A DNA stretch of 64,000 bases, taken from positions 1 to 64,000 of the forward strand of contig CALLBD010000003.1 in assembly GCA_938001915.1 (NCBI GenBank). Direction: 5' to 3'. Positions 58,201 to 62,429 of the stretch are shown in pieces. Both the position numbers and the translations under genes were made by a program. The notes beneath the pieces are model-generated. The model saw only the letters and a program-made list of their open reading frames with translations. It had not been told where the DNA came from and did no database searches. The stretch comes from an uncultured Caulobacterales bacterium. GTDB taxonomy: Bacteria > Pseudomonadota > Alphaproteobacteria > Caulobacterales > Maricaulaceae. Numbering within the stretch: the stretch's first letter is position 1; each line of letters opens with the position of its first letter.

Positions 58201-60422
58201 CTATATGTGATAACGTCACCTGCAACAGCATCGCTCGTTTTAGAGGCTGTCTTCGTCAAGGAAGAATTCGGGGCGGGGGCAATAACCGCAACCGACTCAT
58301 CGGCGGTTACAGCTGGCAGGCTGCCGCGGACAGGCGTGGCTGAAAGCGTTGCGGTATTGGTAATCGGTGTACCCGCGTTCACATCATCTTGGGTGATTGT
58401 ATATGTGGCAGTAAAGGTCTCACTCGCGCCTGGAACAAGGTCGACGCTCGCGGGCGAGATGGCGGATAGTGTGCCTGTTCCGAGGTGTACATCCGCTACG
58501 GAGACAGAGGTCAGCGCTACGTCGCCCGTATTTGTGACTAAATAACTATAGGTCACGACTTGGCCTGCAGTCAGGTCAGCGTCGTCGCTGGCTGTCTTTG
58601 TTAGGGTTGCGGCCGGTGTAGGCGCGGCGAGGCTGACCGTTTCATCAGCTGTTAGCGGCGCGAGCGTCCCGCGCGCCGGCGTCGTGCTCAATGTGGCGGT
58701 ATTATCAATATCCGTGCCCGCATTGAAGTCATCTTGCGTGATAACATAGGTCGCGGTGAAATTTTGTGTGGCACCCGGAGGGATATCAACATTTGCTGGG
58801 GTTATAGCGGAAAGTGTGCCTGTGCCGCCGTGAACATCGGTGACGGATGTATCTGTCAGGGTGACATTGCCTGTGTTTTGAACACTATATGTATAGGTGA
58901 CGGTATCGCCTTCAGCTAACGCTGCATCAGGACTCGCAATTTTGGAAAAGACCGCTTCAGGCGTAGGCACGCCCATGGCAATCGACTCATCGGCTGTTGG
59001 ATCCGTAATGGTTCCGCGCATCGGCGTCGAAGTGGCGGTCGCCGTGTTCAAAATGTTCCCGCCGGCATCAAAGTCATCTTGGGTAACCACATATGTCGCC
59101 GTGAAACTTTGGCTGGCGCCCGGCGCGAGGCTGACAGAAGCCGGCGTCACTGCGGACAAAGTGCCAGAGCCCCCATGCACGTCATTAATCGCAACATCAT
59201 CAAGGGTAATATTACCCGTGTTGGTCGCGACATAGGTATATGTGATTGTGTCGCCTTCTTGAACATCAGTTGTCTTATCGGCTGTCTTTGTCAGCGTCAT
59301 AGAGTTATCTGCGGTAGGGCCAGGGATAGATAGTGTTCCAGAAACACTCCCTAAAGTGCCTTCACTCGGCGTCCCCGTAACACTGGCCGTATTCACAAAG
59401 ATAACATCATCATCGATATTTTGCTGACTGACAATATGCTGCCCCGAACAAATCATAGACTCACCTGGCGGCGTACCATTTATATTCCCGGGTGAGAGGG
59501 TGGTTTGCGGACAGGTGACAGCCCCTGTGATGAATGAGTCATCTACGACGATATTGGTCAGTTGAACCGACCCAATATTCGTCACTTCAAATTCGTAATT
59601 AATGACATCGCCAACGCCCGTGTAGCTGGTCCTGTCAGCTGTTTTGATGATTTCTATCCCTGGCGCGACTTCAGGCGTGCCTGTGGCGTCGTCTCCGTCG
59701 GTAAAGAACCAGAAATTATCGCCACGAGTCGTACTAGCCCCTGTATCCGTATCCGTGATGAAGGGCGTTGTCCCCCCGGTAGACAAAATATTGCTAAGCA
59801 CGTTTCCAGGAAGATCAAACCAGCCCGTACTCGTTTCCGTACTCCCTTGGTTTCGGAAGCAATCTTCCGTTCCAATCGTGGATGTACCCGCGAAATTGGT
59901 CCGCTCAACCGAACCCGGAGCCAAGTCAGAAAGACTTGAAACAGGGAGTCCGTTTACTTCAAATGAGACGTCTTGGTAGTCAAAGTTACCCGGACAAGCA
60001 TCGGCGTCTCGCACGGTTAAGCGCGCATAGCCCTCTGCAATGGAGCCGCCAAAATAAGCGTTACAGCTCACGCTGCCGCAATTTAGCGTTTGGGTCGGCC
60101 CAAGCTGAAAAGTCGGAATACCCTGAAACGCCGTCGGGGTGCCTGTACCGGCGAATCCTCTGAACTGCGTGGAGGGATTGACGAATTGATAATATATATT
60201 GCCGTTCGCACCAACGAGTACAAACATGGTTCCGCCCACAGGGGGATAGGTATTAGGAATAGGACCATTGCCGTTTGGCACGGTTTCCGTGAACGTCGTT
60301 GCCCAGGCCGTTGGGGCTGCAGCCACGCCCATTAATAACAGGCCTATAGCTGCCGAAACTTTCGCAGTCCTCTTAAAGAGGCGCTGTGATTTCTTGATAA
60401 TATTCGCAAATAATCCGGACAT
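43242..60422 (-). CDS. Giant DUF11-repeat outer-membrane protein with C-terminal beta-barrel
   Basis: 5726 residues, 17.2 kb, uninterrupted. Signal peptide with long basic N-region ending near AWA|TTFT (residue 43). Residues 45-250: unique head. Residues 253-3720: about 31 tandem Ig-like repeats of the DUF11/conserved-repeat type (KTA-x-GD-x-Y-Y-VTNTGNVT ... VTQADIDAG-TN-A), in two classes. Then a DTDGDGAPD...DRDGDGIPDSED calcium-loop segment (near residue 3870), two divergent DUF11-like repeats, an SdrD-B/CNA-B-like domain (GRVYDDVNVNGYPDDGEPGL, near 4325), an OmpA-C-like stretch (FNLDGTGIAVTKVAELQSFL), a periplasmic-type region, and a roughly 900-residue beta-barrel ending in GKF. A surface adhesin that carries its own outer-membrane anchor is the likely role. 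An intrinsic terminator follows. Stable open frame over this length indicates selection. Confidence 0.93.
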   Translation of the reverse strand: MSGLFANIIKKSQRLFKRTAKVSAAIGLLLMGVAAAPTAWATTFTETVPNGNGPIPNTYPPVGGTMFVLVGANGNIYYQFVNPSTQFRGFAGTGTPTAFQGIPTFQLGPTQTLNCGSVSCNAYFGGSIAEGYARLTVRDADACPGNFDYQDVSFEVNGLPVSSLSDLAPGSVERTNFAGTSTIGTEDCFRNQGSTETSTGWFDLPGNVLSNILSTGGTTPFITDTDTGASTTRGDNFWFFTDGDDATGTPEVAPGIEIIKTADRTSYTGVGDVINYEFEVTNIGSVQLTNIVVDDSFITGAVTCPQTTLSPGNINGTPPGESMICSGQHIVSQQNIDDDVIFVNTASVTGTPSEGTLGSVSGTLSIPGPTADNSMTLTKTADKTTDVQEGDTITYTYVATNTGNITLDDVAINDVHGGSGTLSAVTPASVSLAPGASQSFTATYVVTQDDFDAGGNILNTATATSTPMRGTITDPTADESIAMGVPTPEAVFSKIASPDAALAEGDTVTYTYSVQNTGNVTLTDTSVTDVHGGTGTLSAITPANVDIPPGATQNFTATYVITQDDFNAGTDIDNTATLSTTPARGTLAPLTADETVSLAAPTPAATLTKTASDDADLTAGQVVTYSYLVTNTGDVALTSVSVADVHLGTGTLSAISPASVDLVPGASETFTATYTITQDDVNAGTPITNTATLSATPVRGSLPAVTADESVAVIAPAPNSSLTKTASKTSDAVAGDVITYSYLFTNTGNVTLNNVSIFDVHNGSGTLSPITPATVSLDPGDDQTFTATYTITQADIDAGTAITNTATANAAPAGGTYTPATAYESVSLAAANPALTMAKTASDTTGVQVGDVITYSYAVENTGNVSMSAVSVSDVHSGAGTLSAITPASVDLAPGDTQTFTATYTVTQADIDAGTDITNTATLNATPASGTYTPVTDDETVALEAADPAMTMAKTASDTTDVQVGDVITYSYAVENTGNVSMSAVSVSDVHSGSGTLSAITPTSVALAPGDTQTFTATYTVTQADIDAGTDITNTATLNATPASGTYAPVTDDETVALEAPAPSLTVAKTASDTADVAVGDVITYTYLVENTGNVSIDNVAVSDVHSGSGTLSAITPASVTLAPGASQTFTATYTVTLADIDAGTDITNTATVDGVPAGGSLTPATDSETVTIEAPTPAATLEKTADVTANLELGDIVTYSYLVTNTGNVTLDTLSISDNHAGSGTLSAITPASVATLAPGASVTFTSTYEVTQADIDASNDITNTASLASTPRRGTLGPVQGTAVVALADPAPALEIEKTADVTSGLTVGQTVTYTYTVRNPGNVTMNDVTVTDVHNGTGALSAITPASVTLAPGATQDFTATYVVTQADVDAGLPITNEATADAAPSAGNFAPVSDTESVTPITAAPEISLTKVADQTTDIAAGDVITYTYTAENTGNVTLADVSISDLHSGSGTLSTITPASVASLPIGQSATFTATYVVTQADIDAGGDITNTAAASATPPSGTYVPATADERVSPEAFDPELELVKTADISTDLSEGDVVTYTYAVTNTGNVTVNNVTISDVHSGTGTLSAISPANVASLAVGGSTSFTATYVITQADIDAGTPITNIATADATPAGGTLNPATDSESVSLEAPAPNAELTKTADVTSDLSVGDIVTYTYSVTNTGNVSLSDISVSDVHSGAGTLSAITPAVVPALAVGASVDFTATYQVTQADIDAGAAITNTATISATPAGGTLASITADESVSPDAPAPELSLAKRALDTGFAAVGDVLAYEFDVENIGNVTISALSVSDDKIATVSCPVTTLAPGAATTCSASYTVSQADLNAGSVTNIASADGTPAGGTLTAPTDTATVDGTQSPMMTLVKTALDTDFAALGDTLDYEYLVTNTGNVEITNIVVTDDKIASVSCPVTSLMPTQTMVCTATYVVTQADLDAGSITNIAQASGTPAGGTLAPAGDTATVDGTQSPALEMVKRALDTDFASVGDVLTYEYDVTNTGNVTLLDPISVSDDKIASVNCPALPAGGLAPSATLTCTGSYSVTQADLDAGEVTNIASATDGTTTSPTDEAIVAATQTPSMTLVKTANETDFTAVGDMLTYDYTVVNTGNVLISDLVVSDDKIPAVTCNVAAVGNGDANLDPGETVVCTGQYAVTQADLDAGSVTNIASADGTPAGGTLTAPEATETVAADQMPLLTLDKASADTRFAAVGDVLSYTYTIVNTGNVLVSDVAVSDDKIATVLCDVAAVGNGDANLDPGETVVCTADYAVTQADLDAGNVLNNATATASPAGGTFTPPTDSVTIAADQQPAMETVKTATNVNFELPGDITTYEYVVTNTGNVTLTDPIVVTDNLISPVNCPALPAGGLAPNAALTCTADYTVTQADLDAGQVTNIASAASGPISSPQTTETIPADQNPALSIVKTALFSDFTATGDIVEYEFAVTNDGNLTLTNDIEVVDDKIGTITCGTANLVPGATQTCRATYTITQADMDAGEIMNQAFAQSGTLVSAPVDVTVGGTRTPSVGFEKRATTADFNSAGDVITYEFDVENTGNVTLTNLSITDDIIAAVSCPQTSLAPAATMVCSASYTVSQADVDAGEVVNNASVGATPPPGLPSVTTADSAVVDSSAAPGLSFEKRAISTDFSEPGDILTYEFDVENTGMITLSNVVVSDALVPSVTCPTATLAPAASMVCSASYVVTQADIDAGDVMNTASVGANLPNGDPVPTVSDTAVVTGVANPELDIFKSALRTSFDTAGDILAYEITVSNIGNVTISNVVVDDPLIPSLSCPTDVLAPNASFVCTGSYTVTQADIDAGQVDNVASADGTPSVGSLDPVSAVRSVTADLNPELTLVKTATTPDFDSVGDTIDYSYEVTNSGNVTLTGTISVSDNKIASVACPVAPSGGLVPGASLTCAATYVVTQADIDAGSVTNIASATDGTTTSPEVDETVNASQMPEMTLVKTATDFTYASPGDLLSYTYDVINSGNITITTAITVTDDLIPSVTCPALPAGGLPPAASLTCTGTYAVTQADIDAGSVTNIARATDGTISSPQDDATVNADQMPSFGFVKTATDINFESPGDITTYEYVVTNDGNTTITAPITVTDNLIPSVNCPALPSGGLLPGGVLTCTATYVVTQSDLDIGSVTNVASASDGTTTSTPDSETIPANGLPALTMRKSSADTSYDAVGDVLSYTFELENTGNLTLTGDTNIIDDKIGTFLCFSGNLAPGQVETCTETYVVTQADIDAGEVTNNAFAENPTTTSPPDAVTINAGQAPELTLLKTALTASYAAVGDTLDYEFVVTNSGNTTVTNPVSVTDSRIPNVMCPPLPTGGLRPAASLTCTGTDTITQADIDAGTVTNTAFATDGTTTSPDETVTVDADRSEGIEIDKVAQSSGFTAVGDVLSYDYILRNTSNFTLTDPITVSDDKIANVICPANPGLVPGATLTCSATYTVTQADIDAGGVTNIASATSGDITSDTDSVEISGSQLPALSIEKSSDNTSIATAGETVVYSYLITNTGNVTFTAPVSVSDDKIADVICPAIPAQGLIPGASLTCSAQYIVLQADIDAGGVTNIASASAELNGETVSSPSDTVTLPAESAPALTVVKTATTASFMIPGDILTYDYVVTNAGNVTLTEPIAISDDKIASVTCPALPAGGIQPGASVTCTAEYAVTQADVDAGQVTNLATASTSFDGSSFTSPEVSETVEANVEPRLEITKTTVSSRQLFGPIYEVQYEIGLENIGNVTLTNVTLEDDLAEAFAPASLFGTPVAESADLTVDTEYDGVSLIELLSGTDSLAVGENGTVQLTARLDITNGGPAQGNTAYGQTNQLSTPLPSNDPVVTPDTPGDVNPAPLSLIDTDGDGAPDNFESAAEDRDGDGIPDSEDYDPTGYFYCEENGAIIPGGSISVTGPAGTNSATGLTNNINIVHDGTDGFFQFYVTEPGLYTVTPTYPDGAEPSTTRLAATDPLDVSTRTDNPAILGASEVGSSGVIADFTEETNSPFYLSFDIEAGDPSVFLNNIPLQSCGVPNVGLTKRAIGEVERLDDGRELVTYEFTVENTGQTSITDIILSDDLSTAFGDQSVSVQNIELVSAPEAFTGLPALNFDGFNSLSLSDGEGTLEPGEAFTMRLDVAVITDSAGEFTNTAVVSAVGPLNTGAVDATDSAVVSLAPISDASFLRVTKTANPRTVQIGDPVLYTISVTNESATTLSGVDIVDRLPEGFAYVPGSSAVTNGAETVELEPNVRSRGVLSWSLNQGETAPLDALQPNETVTVTLNLLAGPNVTFGAHENQAFAENTEDGSRSDIATATVDYIPEPSFDCTPVIGRVYDDVNVNGYPDDGEPGLPGVRLVSVNGDIITTDEYGRYHIPCAVIADSENGSNFLLKADTRTLPLGYAPTTENPRVVRATRGKFVKLNFGAGFRTKLRVDFRMSDFNLDGTGIAVTKVAELQSFLAQNQSAERAVLVFHADDGMSVDAAQARLQIALDVVRELSPDTLDDIAMEALWTGTDCSDCGQVSDHHKRPYGTYSHEGGIAGEMFGSIISDEDIKDNGRRNGTDRQVFGVNATGDVLPITRDEIPDRAEDRRWNRNAGLRNGLNNDGEHADEALESDTRHNSASILGRRDRKNEVDQSPAPGRLQRWLGWGNSTSAYVDAMEIETQGDNLDPVKRLNAHMDIVSEEGQRVLKAATYSNYVAFADKLEIRVFDARRSARGEPLFTMPVTGNVATMTLPEGLPYELQYVLRANAADGAFDQTAPKVLYIGDADFDLTRAEWLERASGTFGQNTLETSNVRVRGGSVKVYGRNVPGEAAVVMGERVRVDADGRFVAEQLLPAGQQSITIEAGSQKLVRSVEVKSKDTFYVAQVEATIGERIGSDETFEEGRVAFYVRSRLNDRWTVTATADTGEAGLGDLVSTLDDKDLNQLLRRLDPDRYYPTYGDNSVIEQDAPTSGRIYARIQRDDDYALWGNYQTNFNDTEFARVNRTLYGAKLHWDENAFTTLGDARTEVTAFVAEGGSRQARDELRGTGGSVYYLRHGDISIGSEQLRVETRDSVSGLVIESRRLQYGTDYDLDFIQGRVILTRPLGSTGDDGRLFRDGSQSGNAQVLVADYEFTPVFGANDNGAIYGVRAKRWFGDHVKLGATYNHADDGGLESDLYEMDLTLQYAAGTYIKGEVARSEGVGVETFTSLDGGFSFAAADRGGLTNVDDVAATAYAIEAAVNFAEVSKHDGNAYLYWRKREAGFAGYSEATNQSVEQIGGGLQLAIGKDLTLNARADISDSELIGTNSFAEASVDYAVNEDIDVSAGLSYNDDARGNEGAALAVRASHKLGKDGELYAFGQVGIVGDNSRTTDRIGAGAEVRLSKTFFGGGEVSTGEDGLGVRASLRRQEEDGDEYYLAYDLPLRAQPTGNFGSLNVGARKRYTDALSVFGEERLQFNDRGLNGLTHAYGVDWNPGNWNFGFSGELGKIDNLDREAIALAAGFGDERFKAGFAAEWRQDENVDTNDTRQTWLLRWTSQYQASEELRLQGKFNRAVSSQTENGDLGPLDFNEAEFTEGSIAAAYRPIWDDRFNLLAKYTYLEDLSPTSQRFGGETLNYRQKSEILSVDTAYDISPKWTLGGKYAHRSGSVTSNRESLDFTKSNADLGILRLDYHVTHQWDAHIEGRYLDIGEGTITRLGGQAGIYRHMNDNAKLGFGVTWGGIEEEYLSALEEEDDIGWYLNLVGKF
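49270..55155 (-). repeat. Class B repeat block of the giant gene (about 18 units)
   Basis: About 18 consecutive units of roughly 109 codons (327 bases), each with (V/I)SDDKIA-V-CP, a Cys pair (CP...TC) and VTQAD(I/L)DAG. The two Cys per unit could form intradomain disulfides, unlike class A. Some units have a longer loop (NVAAVGNGDANLDPGETVVC, twice in neighbours), pointing to local duplication. Confidence 0.85.
55160..59320 (-). repeat. Class A repeat block of the giant gene (about 12 units)
   Basis: About 12 consecutive units of roughly 115 codons (345 bases), each with (V/I)SDVHSG-GTLSAITPASV and no Cys. They lie N-terminal to the class B block and follow one class B-like unit. The switch from A to B occurs at one point near residue 1756, so the two blocks were amplified separately. 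Confidence 0.85.
57256..57945 (-). repeat. Nearly identical adjacent 345-bp repeat pair
   Basis: Two adjacent class A units, offset exactly 345 bases (for example GTCGC(A/G)TTGAGCGTTGC at 57301 and 57646), are almost identical at the DNA level over most of their length. Other units differ much more, so this pair is a recent tandem duplication or gene-conversion tract. Confidence 0.8.
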
Positions 60423-60864
60423 CGGACACGATCCTATTTCTACTAGAACGAGAAACCTTTAGGTAAATTGTGAAGCAGGTCTTAAGGGAGGTTGTGTTTT
60501 GTGGTTATGAAACAGTTAATCGTTCAGGATGGGTTCAGAAGGATTAAATTAAGCGCGAAGACAGCCTTTAAATTACTGAAAAATAACGTTTTATATTTTT
60601 ATTAAGGTTAAGATTTGCCATTTCAAAAGGGTAAGTTTTTAATGAATTTGTCTTGGTGACTTTTAATAACCAATCCGTTTCTTTGGTCTCTTCTGGGGTG
60701 CTACATAGGTATATTTTTAACACCTGATTTTTGCCTTTTGGCCCGCAGGCGCGAAAACCGTCTATATCGGATTACACTCACTTTAACGCATTAGTTACGC
60801 ATCGGCACTTATAAGCAGTCAGGGGTAAGAGGCTGCGGACATCCGCAAAACTTTTGGAATTCTA
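60423..60864. other. Divergent intergenic region
   Basis: About 440 bases, AT-rich, between the start of the giant gene (leftward) and the HxlR regulator (rightward). It should carry both promoters. No strong repeat, riboswitch or small gene was recognised. Confidence 0.5.
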
Positions 60865-61269
60865 ATGAAAACCTATCCACCACCCGGCAAAGCCCCTGAC
60901 ATTTTTTACAATGAAGATATCTGTCCTATTAGAAATTTGTTGGGGCAGTTAGGCCGGAAATGGCCGAGCCTGATTATGAGCCATCTCTCATTTGGCGCAC
61001 ATCGGTTCTCGGAGCTTCGAGGCGCCATTCCGGATATCTCTCAACGTATGTTATCTCAAACATTGAGAGAATTAGAGCGTGACGGACTTATAGAGCGCCA
61101 CGTCCAACCCAGCGTTCCGCCGCGGGTTGATTACAGCCTCACCCCGCTCGGTGAGTCATATATCGAGCCGCTGCAAGCCCTGCTCAGTTGGGGAGCCAAA
61201 CATCAAGATCGCATCGCGGTTATAAGACGCGCCTATGATGCCGAACAGGATATCAAAGCCGCGGGTTAG
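60865..61269 (+). CDS. HxlR-family transcriptional regulator
   Basis: 134-residue winged helix-turn-helix regulator. CPIRNLLGQLGRKWPSLIMSHLS with a single Cys near the N-terminus, RFSELRGAIPDISQRMLSQTLRELERDGLIERHV (recognition helix and wing), and YSLTPLGESYIEPLQALLSW are the HxlR pattern. Members respond to electrophiles or redox stress, often through that N-terminal Cys. It is 59 bases upstream of cysD on the same strand and divergent from the giant gene, so it might act on either; neither is shown by the sequence. Confidence 0.9.
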   Translation: MKTYPPPGKAPDIFYNEDICPIRNLLGQLGRKWPSLIMSHLSFGAHRFSELRGAIPDISQRMLSQTLRELERDGLIERHVQPSVPPRVDYSLTPLGESYIEPLQALLSWGAKHQDRIAVIRRAYDAEQDIKAAG

Positions 61270-61312
61270 GCCGCGCCTAAAAAATGACGGGTCTTGACTT
61301 GTCAGAATAATC

Positions 61313-61328
61313 GTGGGAAATATCCCAC
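61313..61328 (+). promoter_or_regulatory. Palindrome abutting the cysD start codon
   Basis: GTGGGA AATA TCCCAC is a perfect six-base inverted repeat ending one base before the ATG of cysD at 61329. AATAAT at 61306-61311 is a good -10 and TTGACT at 61294-61299 a possible -35. Transcription would begin within or next to the palindrome, leaving a very short or no leader. No ribosome site is seen. A candidate operator for the fused DNA-binding domain of CysD itself or for the HxlR protein. Confidence 0.5.
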
Positions 61329-62429
61329 ATGAGCCAAGAGATCATCGCACGTATCGAAAACTTTGCCTCCCGCTATGGGAAGTCCGAGTCGACGATTGCG
61401 CGCAAAGTCTTCAACGATGGCAAAACCTTAACCCGCCTCCGCGACGGCGGACAGTTAACCCCGCGAACACAGGAAAAGGCTATGGCCGCATTAGACACGC
61501 TTGAACGCGACGCCGCAGGACCGTTGGGTCAGCGCTTGACCCATTTGGACAGATTAGAGGCCGAGAGTATTCACATCATGCGCGAAGTCGTCGCGCAATG
61601 TGAGAACCCCGTCATGCTATATTCCGTCGGGAAAGATAGCTCGGTTATGCTAGAATTGGCGATTAAAGCCTTTTACCCCTCACCGCCGCCTTTCCCGCTT
61701 TTACACGTCGATACGCAGTGGAAATTTCAAGAAATGTATAGCTTTCGGGACCGCCGCGCCAAAGAAGCGGGCATGGAGCTGATTACCCATATCAACCCTG
61801 AAGCGATTGAGAAAAATGTTGGGCCCTTCACCCATGGCTCTGCTGTCCATACCGACATCACCAAAACCCAAGGCCTGAAACAGGCCTTAGACGCCGGTAA
61901 ATTTGACGCAGCCTTTGGTGGGGCGCGCCGTGATGAAGAAAAATCTCGCGCCAAAGAACGCATTTTCTCCTTCCGCAATGAACATCACCGTTGGGACGCG
62001 AAAAACCAGCGCCCTGAACTCTGGGACATTTATAATGCGCGGGTCCAAAAAGGCGAAAGCATGCGGGTCTTCCCCATCTCTAATTGGACGGAGCTGGACA
62101 TCTGGCAATATATCTACCGCGAAAATATCCAAATTCCAGGGCTTTATCTGTCCGCTGAGCGCCCTGTTGTCGAACGCGACGGCACGCTCATCATGGTAGA
62201 TGACGACCGTATGCCGCTAGAGCCTGGCGAAACGCCCATGATGAAATCTGTGCGCTTCCGCACGCTGGGCTGTTACCCGTTGACGGGCGCGGTCGAGTCA
62301 GAGGCCGTTACCCTGCAGGACGTTATTCAAGAAACCTTGCTGGCCACATCTTCTGAGCGTCAGGGCCGCGTCATCGATTCTGATGCAGGTCAGTCAATGG
62401 AGAAGAAAAAAGAAGAGGGATATTTCTAA
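61329..62429 (+). CDS. cysD: Sulfate adenylyltransferase subunit 2 with N-terminal HTH-like extension
   Basis: Makes adenosine 5'-phosphosulfate from ATP and sulfate together with CysN. 366 residues, some 60 longer than usual. The CysD body begins near residue 70 ([20 protein letters not shown]) with the PP-loop [57 protein letters not shown] and [12 protein letters not shown]. Residues 1-60 ([39 protein letters not shown]) resemble small helix-turn-helix domains of phage-type regulators. In-frame TTG codons before the body could serve as an alternative start, so a shorter form is possible. The stop overlaps the cysN ATG by one base (TAATG). Confidence 0.93.
   Translation: MSQEIIARIENFASRYGKSESTIARKVFNDGKTLTRLRDGGQLTPRTQEKAMAALDTLERDAAGPLGQRLTHLDRLEAESIHIMREVVAQCENPVMLYSVGKDSSVMLELAIKAFYPSPPPFPLLHVDTQWKFQEMYSFRDRRAKEAGMELITHINPEAIEKNVGPFTHGSAVHTDITKTQGLKQALDAGKFDAAFGGARRDEEKSRAKERIFSFRNEHHRWDAKNQRPELWDIYNARVQKGESMRVFPISNWTELDIWQYIYRENIQIPGLYLSAERPVVERDGTLIMVDDDRMPLEPGETPMMKSVRFRTLGCYPLTGAVESEAVTLQDVIQETLLATSSERQGRVIDSDAGQSMEKKKEEGYF

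Noticed and set aside
57105..58343. Frames of about 70-204 residues antisense to the giant repeat gene
   Set aside because: They recur with the same repeat period as the sense gene and are mirror products of its codons; no independent start sites.
49270..59320. Regularly spaced repeats that could suggest a CRISPR array or satellite
   Set aside because: Units are 327-345 bases, always in codon phase, and encode Ig-like domains; no short palindromic repeat-spacer pattern.
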